Made by a program: the position numbers and the translations under genes. This document shows positions 25,457 through 33,201 of a stretch of DNA of 64,000 nt, piece after piece; position 1 is the stretch's first letter, and the number at the start of each line of letters is the position of its first letter. Below the pieces are notes generated by a model. It saw only the letters and a program-made list of their open reading frames with translations, had not been told where the DNA came from and made no database searches. Location of the stretch: positions 62,001 to 126,000 of the forward strand of contig JAUNUH010000003.1 in the NCBI GenBank assembly GCA_030538275.1. Reading direction: 5' to 3'. The stretch comes from Flavobacteriaceae bacterium (lineage in GTDB: Bacteria; Bacteroidota; Bacteroidia; Flavobacteriales; Weeksellaceae).

Positions 25457-25469
25457 TTTTGTACTTTTG
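25454..25469 (+). promoter_or_regulatory. Two overlapping -7 elements at the lolC-like stop codon
   Basis: TAATTTTG (25454-25461) and TACTTTTG (25462-25469) both match TAnnTTTG. The second ends three bases before ATG 25473. Either would give a leaderless or near-leaderless transcript. Confidence 0.4.
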
Positions 25470-25472
25470 AAT

Positions 25473-26003
25473 ATGTCATTATCTCATAAACTACTATCAG
25501 AAAAAACGGGAAAACCTTTCACCCATTGTTCAATTTGTGATTCAGATTTACATGGCAAGCTTCATTTTATAGAAAAGGCCTATCATAGAAATCTGGGTGA
25601 TCATAATCATTCTGTAATTTTTGAATATGCAATTTGTGAAAATTGTAAACGCGGAATGCTACAACAGGTATCAGCAGAATCTCTGGCTCGTATGCAGGCA
25701 TTTATGCTAGAACATCAAGACGAAATTGATGAAATGATGCATACCACAACAGATCTGGAATATTGTTCTTTTACAGGTAATTCTTTGGATGAAATGGATG
25801 AATATCATATCGTTGCAGTAGTGCAAGGGGATAGTACACCCATGCCACCAATGATTTTTGGCGCAGCTATCATGGAAGTTTATCAAAATTTACTCTCAGA
25901 AAAAACCAAAGAATTTTTTGATGATTTTTACGATGATTTTATCGATATTCCGCCAGAACTTGCACGAATTCTAGACAAAGATTTCAAACCCGTATTTTTA
26001 TAG
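25473..26003 (+). CDS. Cys-pair protein of unknown function (176 aa)
   Basis: A soluble protein with two CxxC pairs, HCSICDSDL (near residue 22) and CENCKRGML (near residue 57), that suggest one zinc-binding ribbon. The remainder is acidic, ending FDDFYDDFIDIPPELARILDKDF. It resembles conserved hypothetical proteins of flavobacteria; function unknown. The ATG at 25473 is preferred to a TTG at 25467 that lies in the -7 box. Confidence 0.72.
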   Translation: MSLSHKLLSEKTGKPFTHCSICDSDLHGKLHFIEKAYHRNLGDHNHSVIFEYAICENCKRGMLQQVSAESLARMQAFMLEHQDEIDEMMHTTTDLEYCSFTGNSLDEMDEYHIVAVVQGDSTPMPPMIFGAAIMEVYQNLLSEKTKEFFDDFYDDFIDIPPELARILDKDFKPVFL

Positions 26004-26036
26004 TAAATTTAAATTTAATTTTTAAATCCAATACAA

Positions 26037-27185
26037 TTGCAAAAAGGTAAGCTAATAAACAGTTTTGAAGCTTGGAAAATATTTACAGAGCATAGCAAAG
26101 ATTTATCCCATGTGGTGGTTCAGGATGTAGATTTTGTGAGAAAAAAAATCAATTGGGATGAATTTCATTTCGAAAACACGACTTTTTTAAATTGTAAATT
26201 TAGACGTGATCAAGCCGTAGAACTCATAGCATTAGGCGCATTTGTTTATCCCAAATTCGATAATTTGCCCTATAATCCCAATCGCAACAAACTATATACA
26301 CATCAAGAGCTTCTAGAAGGCTATAGCGAAGAAGACGATCAATCAATCGATATCCAAATTTATCAAAGCTTTATCAAAAACAGGTATTCGCCACCCTTGC
26401 ATGACGCTATGGCACAGCGATTACACGATTTTAATATAGACGAAGCCTTGCGTCGCTTACTACATTTTGATTCCACCGGAATGCCCAATCGTCGTATTGT
26501 CGGATTTATGGGTGGGCATTCTACCGCACGTGGCTCTGAATATTATGTGAAAGCCGCCATAGCCGCAAAACTATTGGCCGAGCACGGCTATTATGTAATT
26601 TCTGGAGGTGGCCCAGGTATTATGGAGGCCGCAAATCTAGGCGCTTATATGGCCGGACGCACGCTAGAAAATCTATATACAGCAGTTGATATTCTGAGCG
26701 ATCTCGAATTCGATCTCGAAATAGAAAACGCACGCGACTATCTAGCAAAAAATTATATTACCAATGCGCAAAAAGTGCTGCAACTATTTCCCGACGGAAA
26801 CGAAAATCTAGCCATTCCTACATGGTTCTATGGCCATGAACCTACCAATGTTTTTGCATCGCATATTGCCAAATATTTTTCCAACTCACTACGCGAAGAC
26901 ATTTTGCTGGCCATAAGTCTGCATGGAGTGGTCTTTGCCCCAGGCAGCGCAGGTACTACGCAAGAAATCTTTCAAGAAGCCGCCCAGAACCATTATGGAA
27001 CATTTGGATATTACAGTCCAATGATATTTTTGAGCAAAAAAAGATATGTCGAAGATACTTCTTTGTACTCTGTGCTACACCAACTTGCGGTAGGGCAAAC
27101 CTACAAAGACCTGCTGTATATTACAGACGATCCACAACTCGTTTTGGAATTTATTCAAAAGCATCCACCCATCAAAGTGGTTTAA
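26037..27185 (+). CDS. Large LOG-family protein (PpnN-like nucleotide-binding)
   Basis: The 382-residue protein has a LOG core in its second half: GFMGGHSTARGSEYYVKAA, YVISGGGPGIMEAANLGAYMAG, and a VVFAPGSAGTTQEIFQEA motif in place of PGGxGTxxE. The first half contains an extra domain. The overall layout is like PpnN, a purine/pyrimidine nucleotide N-glycosidase, but assignment to that activity is inference. The only start in reach is TTG 26037, because an in-frame stop lies at 26022. Together with 6883 it makes two LOG-fold proteins in this window. Confidence 0.82.
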   Translation: MQKGKLINSFEAWKIFTEHSKDLSHVVVQDVDFVRKKINWDEFHFENTTFLNCKFRRDQAVELIALGAFVYPKFDNLPYNPNRNKLYTHQELLEGYSEEDDQSIDIQIYQSFIKNRYSPPLHDAMAQRLHDFNIDEALRRLLHFDSTGMPNRRIVGFMGGHSTARGSEYYVKAAIAAKLLAEHGYYVISGGGPGIMEAANLGAYMAGRTLENLYTAVDILSDLEFDLEIENARDYLAKNYITNAQKVLQLFPDGNENLAIPTWFYGHEPTNVFASHIAKYFSNSLREDILLAISLHGVVFAPGSAGTTQEIFQEAAQNHYGTFGYYSPMIFLSKKRYVEDTSLYSVLHQLAVGQTYKDLLYITDDPQLVLEFIQKHPPIKVV

Positions 27186-27202
27186 ATGATATTATTAATT
27201 AT

Positions 27203-27346
27203 TTAGCAATATTGACTTGAAATTCGATGTGTAATTTCAATTTTTTCTGAATTTGCTTCAACTGCAAATAGCATCACTATCGGTTTAACATAGGTTTTAT
27301 GACCTTCAATTTCAACGTCATATTCTTTTAAATGTAAATCATTTTT
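27203..27346 (-). pseudogene. Possible 3' remnant of an unidentified gene
   Basis: Translation gives a 47-residue coding-like segment containing KEYDVEIEGHKTYVKPIV and EKIEITHRISSQYC before TAA (27205-27203). A stop codon closes the frame upstream at 27347-27349, and no start codon precedes a useful length. The composition looks protein-like, but I do not recognise the family. Confidence 0.3.
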
Positions 27347-27380
27347 TTATCATAAGAAACAAAATAATTTTTAAAGTTTT

Positions 27381-27415
27381 TTTGCGAATTTTAGCAAGTT
27401 TAGTTATTACATTTG
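27381..27415 (+). promoter_or_regulatory. Promoter of candidate short transcript 1
   Basis: -33 TTTG (27381-27384), 23-base spacer, -7 TACATTTG (27408-27415). This fits the Bacteroidota consensus. No dyad like those of the next two units lies upstream. Confidence 0.5.
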
Positions 27416-27420
27416 TATCT

Positions 27421-27498
27421 GAATTTTAAAAATTCGATTCTAAATATCCCTCTCTCAAAACTCAAATGAACCGTTTCAATTTTATTGGGACGGTTTTT
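27421..27498 (+). ncRNA. Candidate short transcript 1 (about 78 nt)
   Basis: Predicted from the promoter at 27381-27415 to an intrinsic terminator: ACCGTTTC (27470-27477) pairs with GGGACGGT (27487-27494) through three G-T or G-C positions and is followed by TTTT. No reading frame of note. The terminator could instead serve the LOG gene that ends 285 bases upstream. Confidence 0.35.
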
Positions 27499-27525
27499 AT
27501 TATTTATAAATGCAAAAAATCAAAA

Positions 27526-27574
27526 AATACGTATTTCTACGTATTGACTCATCATGTTTTCAATAGTAATTTTG
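27526..27574 (+). promoter_or_regulatory. Unit A: dyad operator plus promoter
   Basis: Dyad AATACGTATTTCTACGTATT (27526-27545; perfect 8-base arms, 4-base centre). Its last bases overlap the -33 TTG (27544-27546), then 20 bases, then -7 TAATTTTG (27567-27574). The position of the dyad on the -33 box is that expected for an activator or competitive repressor. Unit B repeats the same geometry exactly. Confidence 0.7.
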
Positions 27575-27579
27575 TCCTA

Positions 27580-27671
27580 TCAAAGTAAGCTTATTCATAT
27601 TTCATAAAAAATTATTAGCCTACCATGAAAGCTCTACTCAGAAAACGTAAACTTCGGTTTGCGTTTTTTTT
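27580..27671 (+). ncRNA. Unit A: candidate small RNA (about 90 nt)
   Basis: Runs from the unit A promoter to a textbook terminator: AAACGTAAAC (27643-27652), TTCG tetraloop, GTTTGCGTTT (27657-27666, one G-T pair), T-tract to 27671. An ATG at 27625 could start a tiny peptide (MKALLRKRKLRFAF...) whose codons lie inside the hairpin. The peptide reading cannot be excluded, but the frame ignores the terminator. Transcript ends are predicted, not known. Confidence 0.55.
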
Positions 27672-27680
27672 ATTTATAAA

Positions 27681-27729
27681 AATACGAAATTCATCGTATT
27701 GTATAGTTGAAGTTCCAGCCTTAATTTTG
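27681..27729 (+). promoter_or_regulatory. Unit B: dyad operator plus promoter
   Basis: Dyad AATACGAAATTCATCGTATT (27681-27700; 7-base arms, 6-base centre), -33 TTG (27699-27701), 20 bases, -7 TAATTTTG (27722-27729). Arms AATACG/CGTATT, dyad length, overlap with TTG and spacer are identical to unit A, while the dyad centre differs. Confidence 0.7.
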
Positions 27730-27734
27730 ACAAA

Positions 27735-27846
27735 TAAACCTGCAGAAGTTCTCATAAAAAATAAAATTTTTCATAGTTTAGGTAATGTAATAGTTAATAA
27801 TACGACAATCAATAGGTGCCTACAGGTTGGCGCTTATTTTTATTTT
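27735..27846 (+). ncRNA. Unit B: candidate small RNA (about 110 nt)
   Basis: Ends at a hairpin AATAGGTGCC (27811-27820), loop TACAGGTT, GGCGCTTATT (27829-27838), followed by TTTATTTT. The stem pairs all ten positions with two G-T. Its body shares TCATAAAAAAT with unit A but otherwise differs. No credible reading frame. Confidence 0.5.
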
Positions 27847-27948
27847 CTCCTATTGATTTATCTTAATTCATAAAATTTATTTACTTTCTAACTCAAATTA
27901 CTTAATGAAATCCACCGAAAAATCCTAAATTCACAAAAATATATTGTA

Positions 27949-29865
27949 ATGTCTCGCTGTTGTTATTTTACTTTAATTTTTTTTCTAATTGGAAGTTTGC
28001 TGTTTGCGCAAGGACTCCAGGAAAATAATGAGTCGGGAATACAACAAAAAAACGAAAATGCTGTCACCCTAATTCAATTGGCAAAGGAATATGCGTCTAA
28101 TCAAAAATATAATGAAGCACTAGAGGTGATAGAAAAAGGATTGTCTTTGTATAATAATGAAGACATCAAGGCGGAGTTTTTTTTTCAAAAAGCATTGATA
28201 TACAGTGCAAAAGATGACATTGCCCTACAAATAAAATATTTGAAAGAAGCCGGGAATTTGTATAATAATTTTAATGATTCTATGGCTGCCGAGTCCAAAT
28301 ATTTATTGCAAAGAGTGTATCAAAAAGCAGGATTTTATGCAGAAGCCTTATCCACGGGTTTTGACGAGCTCAAATTCAGAAAAGATTTTTTGGGTGAGGA
28401 CGCATTGTATGTGAGAGCCCTGCAAGAGATTGGCTACACCTATGATCGTATGAGCGAATATGAAAAATCAATTGAATGGAATCGAAAATCCATTCCATTT
28501 GCCAAAAAAATAAACCATTCTAGCTTTATAGGTCGAGGATACGGACTCATTGGAATTGCCTATGACGAAAGGGCGCAATATGACAGTGCCTTGTTTTATA
28601 ATCAAAAAGCCATTGAATATTTTAAAGAAGCGAATAACAAGCAATTTTTAGAAATTTGGTATTCCAATATTGGAAATACCTATACGAAAATGAATCGGCT
28701 GGATGAGGCTGAAAAATATACAAGAATGTCATTGGATTTGACAGATCCAGATCGTCCTAGCCCTGTAACTATCACAAATTTAGGCAAAATTTTTCTCGAA
28801 AAAGGTGATTTTTTACAAGCAGAAAAAGTCCTTGATAGCGCTTTGAATCTCTCTTTGATTAGAGGAGATAAAAGATTTTTATCCGAAGCATACCTTCGAT
28901 TTTACGAATTAAGACTCAAGCAAAATAGATATAAAGAAGCTCTGGAATTCTATGTGAAATTTAAAGAAAATGAAGATGAATTATTTTCTCAATCCAAAGC
29001 ACAGCACACCAACCAGATGTCGATTCAATTTGAAACAGAAGAAAAAGAAAAAGAAATCTTGAAGCAACGTGCCGAAATTGCTGAAAACGAACTTCAACTG
29101 CAACGTCGCGGACTCACTGTTTTGGCTCTTTTGGCACTTATTTTTACAAGTTTAATTTTGGGTTATTTCTTCTGGAAACAACAAAAAGTAAAAAATCTTC
29201 AACTTTTGAAAGAAAATGAACTCAAAAATGCACTTTCATTAATAGAAACGCAAAACAAACTTTATCTACAACGCCAACGAATTTCTAGAGATTTACACGA
29301 TAATATAGGCGCACAACTCACATTTATTATATCATCTATTGATAATCTAAAGTATATCTTTATGCTTGATAATCAATTATATAAAAAATTAAATCAAATT
29401 TCAGAGTTCACCTCAGAAACTATTTCTGAACTAAGGGATACCATTTGGGCTATGAACAGTCCTAAAATCACTTTTGAAGACTTGAAGTTGAGAATTACCA
29501 ACTTTATAGATAAAGCTAATCTTGCCGCCACTGGCACATCATTTAATTTTGAAGTAAATGAAACCATTAATATCCAAAGAGAATTCGACGCAATTCAAGG
29601 AATTAATGTGTACAGAATTATTCAAGAAGCGGTGAATAATGCCATTAAACATGCACAATCAACCGCAATAAAAGTGAACTTTAAAGTATATAATGATAAA
29701 ATCCAAATTGTAATTACCGATAATGGAAAAGGATTTAATCCCAATAATGAAATCGAAGGAAATGGTATTTTAAGCATGAAAAAACGTGCAGCAGAACTTC
29801 AAACCGAACTTTTTATCGAATCTTTTCCAGAAAAAGGAACGCGTATTTATTTTGACCTTCAATAA
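27949..29865 (+). CDS. TPR-containing sensor histidine kinase (HisKA_3/HATPase_c)
   Basis: The 638-residue protein has a signal peptide (residues 1-20) and a periplasmic region of tetratricopeptide repeats (about residues 35-340; for example YNEALEVIEKGLSLY, KFLEIWYSNIGNTYTKMNRLDEAEKY). One membrane helix follows (about 389-409), then a coiled linker. The HisKA_3 dimerisation helix has the phospho-acceptor His near residue 450 in SRDLHDNIGAQ, and the ATPase domain has EAVNNAIKHA, DNGKGF and GNGILSMKKRA. It is a NarX-like kinase with the TPR input common in Bacteroidota; the signal is unknown. It is 24 bases from its response regulator and 100 bases after the unit B terminator. Confidence 0.93.
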   Translation: MSRCCYFTLIFFLIGSLLFAQGLQENNESGIQQKNENAVTLIQLAKEYASNQKYNEALEVIEKGLSLYNNEDIKAEFFFQKALIYSAKDDIALQIKYLKEAGNLYNNFNDSMAAESKYLLQRVYQKAGFYAEALSTGFDELKFRKDFLGEDALYVRALQEIGYTYDRMSEYEKSIEWNRKSIPFAKKINHSSFIGRGYGLIGIAYDERAQYDSALFYNQKAIEYFKEANNKQFLEIWYSNIGNTYTKMNRLDEAEKYTRMSLDLTDPDRPSPVTITNLGKIFLEKGDFLQAEKVLDSALNLSLIRGDKRFLSEAYLRFYELRLKQNRYKEALEFYVKFKENEDELFSQSKAQHTNQMSIQFETEEKEKEILKQRAEIAENELQLQRRGLTVLALLALIFTSLILGYFFWKQQKVKNLQLLKENELKNALSLIETQNKLYLQRQRISRDLHDNIGAQLTFIISSIDNLKYIFMLDNQLYKKLNQISEFTSETISELRDTIWAMNSPKITFEDLKLRITNFIDKANLAATGTSFNFEVNETINIQREFDAIQGINVYRIIQEAVNNAIKHAQSTAIKVNFKVYNDKIQIVITDNGKGFNPNNEIEGNGILSMKKRAAELQTELFIESFPEKGTRIYFDLQ

Positions 29866-29889
29866 TTAATTATAACTCAACTCAATATT

Positions 29890-30543
29890 ATGAAAATTAA
29901 AATTGCAATCACCGATGACAACCCTTTGCTTATCTCTGCCGTAAAAGCAAAATTGTCTTTTTTTGACGAATTAGATGTCAAATTTATCGCCTACAATGGT
30001 AGAGATCTTCTCGATAAATTAGTAGAAGATTCTTCTATCGACTTGATTTTGATGGATCTAGAAATGCCAATTATGGACGGCGTAGAAGCTACAAGATCGG
30101 TAAAACAGCTCTATCCAGATATGAAAATTGTAATTCTTACAGTTTTTGATAATGATGAAAATATTTTTAATGCCATCAAAGCAGGTGCAGATGGATATTT
30201 GTTAAAAGAAATTAATGCAAATGATTTATTTAATGGGATTAAAGAAACATTGAGTGGTGGTGCCGCTATGAATCCTTCTATCGCCATGAAAACGCTTAAA
30301 CTTCTTCGGAATCCACAAGGTTTGGAAAACAAAAAAGATGTTGAAGAAATTCAACTTTCAATCCGGGAAACAGATGTGCTCGAACAATTGTCCAAAGGAA
30401 TTAAATATAATCAAATTGCAGATAATCTATTTATTTCGCCAGGAACAGTGAGAAAGCATATAGAAAATATTTATAAAAAATTACAAGTTCATAATAAATT
30501 AGAAGCCGTAACCAAGGCAAGAAGAAATAAGTTGATTAATTAG
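29890..30543 (+). CDS. LuxR/NarL-family response regulator
   Basis: The 217-residue regulator has a receiver domain with phospho-acceptor Asp56 in LILMDLEMPIMDG, Lys in YLLKEI, and a C-terminal GerE helix-turn-helix (LSIRETDVLEQLSKGIKYNQIADNLF then ISPGTVRKHIENIYKKL). NarL-type regulators bind as dimers to short inverted repeats. The dyads at 27526 and 27681, just upstream of this operon, are the obvious candidate sites (inference). Confidence 0.95.
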   Translation: MKIKIAITDDNPLLISAVKAKLSFFDELDVKFIAYNGRDLLDKLVEDSSIDLILMDLEMPIMDGVEATRSVKQLYPDMKIVILTVFDNDENIFNAIKAGADGYLLKEINANDLFNGIKETLSGGAAMNPSIAMKTLKLLRNPQGLENKKDVEEIQLSIRETDVLEQLSKGIKYNQIADNLFISPGTVRKHIENIYKKLQVHNKLEAVTKARRNKLIN

Positions 30544-30678
30544 AAATTAATTAATTACAAAATCGCTTTCTTGGATTTGAAAAATTATGCGAGAAGTGAA
30601 GTAAAATTAAAATGATAGAAATTTCTTTGTCATGTTAATAAAAATTACTTAACTTTATTCCATTGTGAATAATAGAAT

Positions 30679-32331
30679 ATGTCTAAGAACCTAAGTCACC
30701 TTTCGTTCCGCAAAGGAATGCGCGAAAACCTGTTCGATAAAATGGGAGAATTGGCCGTTTCTGACGGAGGAACTCCTACAAAAGAACATCTGCACCAACT
30801 CGCCAAAGAGTTTCTGATGGGCGATACCAATACTTATGGCGCGATAACCGCATACGATTTTATGAAACCTGAAAATCAGGGAAAGGAAATCTACGTTTGC
30901 AACGGTTCGGCGTGTCTTTGTGCCGGAACTCAGGATAAAGTTTCGGAAGAAATTTCCAAACATTTCGATGCCGACCAAATCGGGCATATGACCTGTCTTG
31001 GCCGTTGCCACGAGAATTCTTCGTTCAATTACGGTGGAAAAAATTATTCCGGCGACAGCATTAATCATCTGGAAAAAATTATCTCGAAAAAAGAAACTTC
31101 ACAAAACGGAAAATACAACGTAACCGCAGCCAAAGAAGTCCTTACCGAACCGTTCAACGATTTGGAAACTTTCCGAAATCTGCTTGAAAATGTGTTGAGC
31201 AGAAGTCCGGAAGATATTTTACAGGAAATAAAAGATTCCGAAATCCGCGGTCGTGGCGGTGCTGGTTTCCCGATGGGAATTAAATGGGAAGGCTGCAAAA
31301 ACATGGTTGATGAAGACAAATTCATCATCTGCAACGCCGATGAAGGAGATCCGGGCGCATTTTCAGACCGCTATCTTTTGGAAGAAAGACCCCTTGCCGT
31401 CATTTTCGGGATGATGGTTGCCGGCTACTGCACGCACGCGAATTGGGGTGTTCCGTTCATCCGCGCTGAATATCCTGAAGCAATCGAAATCACCGAAAAC
31501 GCTATTAAAGACCTATACGCCAACGGATTATTGGGAGAAAACATCCTGAATTCCGGATTTACATTTAATTTCAAAGTGATTAAAGCAAAAGGCGCCTATA
31601 TCTGTGGTGAAGAAACCGCTCTGATTAATGCCATAGAAGGACAAAGACCGGAAGTAAGAACCCGACCTCCTTTCCCAACGCAACGCGGATTATTCCTGAA
31701 ACCAACCATCGTAAACAACGTGGAAACATTAGCGTCCGTTCCGTGGATTGTAAAAAATGGCGGAAAAAATTACGCAGCGATGGGAACTGAAAAATCCAGC
31801 GGAACAAAACTGATTTCCCTGGATGGATTATTCAACAAACCGGGAATTGTAGAAGTGGAAATGGGAACGCCACTTGAAAAAGTCATCAATGAATTTGGAG
31901 GAGGATTCAGAAAAGAAGTAAAAGCATTGCATATCGGCGGACCATTAGGCGGAATTGTTCCTGTAGAAAAAATAAAAGACTTAAGCATTGATTTTGAGAC
32001 CTTTGCAAAGGAAGGTTTCCTGCTCGGACACGCCTCAATTGTATGCATTCCGAAAGATTTCCCAATGATTAAATATTTGGAACATCTGTTTGATTTCGCT
32101 GCATTTGAAAGTTGTGGAAAATGTTTCCCTTGCCGTCTCGGAACCAAACGCGCCCACGAAATGCTCGAAGGTGCTGCCAATGAAATGAAACCTATCAACA
32201 AAACACTTTTTGAAGATTTATTAAATACGCTGCAACAGGGCTCACTCTGCGCACACGGCGGTGGAATACCGTTGCCGGCAAGAAATGCGATGCAGTATTT
32301 TAAATCCGAGTTAGACTTACATTTTGCTTGA
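30679..32331 (+). CDS. NAD-dependent formate dehydrogenase, diaphorase subunit (NuoE-NuoF-like fusion)
   Basis: The 550-residue protein joins a thioredoxin-like [2Fe-2S] domain (Cys in VCNGSACLCAG and CLGRC, residues 70-120) to a NuoF-like domain. That domain has the FMN/NADH-binding RGRGGAGFPMGIKW, NADEGDPGAFSDR and GAYICGEETALINAIEGQ, and a C-terminal [4Fe-4S] site ESCGKCFPCRLGT. It passes electrons from the formate-oxidising subunit (33730) to NAD+. In most bacteria the NuoE and NuoF parts are separate genes. The DNA is visibly richer in G+C than its neighbours. The two subunit genes are separated by repeats and a GxxExxY gene. Confidence 0.9.
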   Translation: MSKNLSHLSFRKGMRENLFDKMGELAVSDGGTPTKEHLHQLAKEFLMGDTNTYGAITAYDFMKPENQGKEIYVCNGSACLCAGTQDKVSEEISKHFDADQIGHMTCLGRCHENSSFNYGGKNYSGDSINHLEKIISKKETSQNGKYNVTAAKEVLTEPFNDLETFRNLLENVLSRSPEDILQEIKDSEIRGRGGAGFPMGIKWEGCKNMVDEDKFIICNADEGDPGAFSDRYLLEERPLAVIFGMMVAGYCTHANWGVPFIRAEYPEAIEITENAIKDLYANGLLGENILNSGFTFNFKVIKAKGAYICGEETALINAIEGQRPEVRTRPPFPTQRGLFLKPTIVNNVETLASVPWIVKNGGKNYAAMGTEKSSGTKLISLDGLFNKPGIVEVEMGTPLEKVINEFGGGFRKEVKALHIGGPLGGIVPVEKIKDLSIDFETFAKEGFLLGHASIVCIPKDFPMIKYLEHLFDFAAFESCGKCFPCRLGTKRAHEMLEGAANEMKPINKTLFEDLLNTLQQGSLCAHGGGIPLPARNAMQYFKSELDLHFA

Positions 32332-32352
32332 TAAACCACAGAGTTTTTTTTG

Positions 32353-32650
32353 ACACATAAGTCACATGAGAAAAGAGAACAAAAATTTTGCTTAAAAAGT
32401 TCATATAAGTTTTTCATCAAAGATGAAATTTATAAATAAATAATAAAATGAATAAAAAACGAGATTTCATGAATAACGGAGGTTTTTTAACACATAAATC
32501 ACATGAGAAAAGAGAACAAAAATTTTGCTTAAAAAGTTCATATAAGTTTTTCATCAAAGATGAAATTTATAAATAAATAATAAAATGAATAAAAAACGAG
32601 ATTTCATGAATAACGGAGGTTTTTTAACACATAAGTCACATGAGAAAAGG
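32353..32650. repeat. 137-bp tandem repeat, two copies plus a partial third
   Basis: Copies start at 32353, 32490 and 32627 with ACACATAAGTCACATGAG or a one-base variant. Each contains the hairpin core TTTTTCATC-AAA-GATGAAA, an ATG-rich AT stretch and ends GAATAACGGAGGTTTTTTAA. Copies 1 and 2 are nearly identical, so the duplication is recent. The 441-base gap 32332-32772 contains nothing else that I can support. Confidence 0.9.
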
Positions 32651-32772
32651 AAAAAAACTTTATAAAAAGATCTACATATAAGATGAAAATTTCTAATAAA
32701 GTTTTTGATATGGAATATAATTAAAAACTAATGTGCCTAATGTGTTAATAACAAACGAGATGTTTAATATAT

Positions 32773-33201
32773 ATGTTGCAAATGAGGGAGTTAACGAAAA
32801 AATATATTAATGAACTCACCTATAAAATTGTAGGAGCATGTATTGAGGTGCATAAAATTCTCGGTCCGGGTTTGTATGAAGATGCATATCATCAATGCTT
32901 AAAAAGAGAATTTGATTTATTGGGAATGAATTATCTCTCTGAGTTTCACATAGATATTAATTATAAAGGAATGATGGTGGATTGCAAAGCAAAATGCGAT
33001 TTTTTGATTGAAAATTTGATTGTTTTAGAACTAAAGTCAGTCAATGAAATTCATCCAATTCATGAAGCGCAAACACTGAATTATATGAATCTGATGAAAA
33101 AACCAAAATCAATCTTGGTAAACTTTAATGTAACAAATATTTATCACGAAGGAACAAAAACCTTTGTAAGTAAAATATTTGAAGAATTACCAGATAGATA
33201 G
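32773..33201 (+). CDS. GxxExxY family protein
   Basis: The 142-residue protein begins a typical GxxExxY domain: ELTYKIVGACIEVHKILGPGLYEDAYHQCL contains G-x2-E-x2-Y, followed by DFLIENLIVLELKSV, whose D...ExK residues resemble a PD-(D/E)XK core. The family is small, widespread in Bacteroidota and often near repeats or insertion elements; the function is unproven. Start codons at 32773 and 32782 are both possible. It lies between the two formate dehydrogenase subunits, flanked on both sides by tandem repeats. Confidence 0.88.
   Translation: MLQMRELTKKYINELTYKIVGACIEVHKILGPGLYEDAYHQCLKREFDLLGMNYLSEFHIDINYKGMMVDCKAKCDFLIENLIVLELKSVNEIHPIHEAQTLNYMNLMKKPKSILVNFNVTNIYHEGTKTFVSKIFEELPDR

Larger units (their letters stand above)
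27186..27948. other. Gene-poor 763-bp region with three promoter-terminator units
   Basis: No convincing protein gene. On the minus strand 27203-27346 is a 48-codon open stretch without a start (ends HRISSQYC-stop), possibly a gene remnant. On the plus strand there are three compact units described separately: 27381-27498, 27526-27671 and 27681-27846. The 82-codon frame at 27625-27873 runs through a strong terminator and two promoters and is not a credible gene. Confidence 0.6.

Noticed and set aside
27625-27873. 82-codon frame after the two-dyad region
   Set aside because: It crosses a strong T-tract terminator, a dyad and a -33/-7 promoter; composition is not protein-like beyond the first dozen codons.
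32353-32650. CRISPR array
   Set aside because: Units are long (137 bp), there are no unique spacers, no cas genes, and copies are identical across their length.
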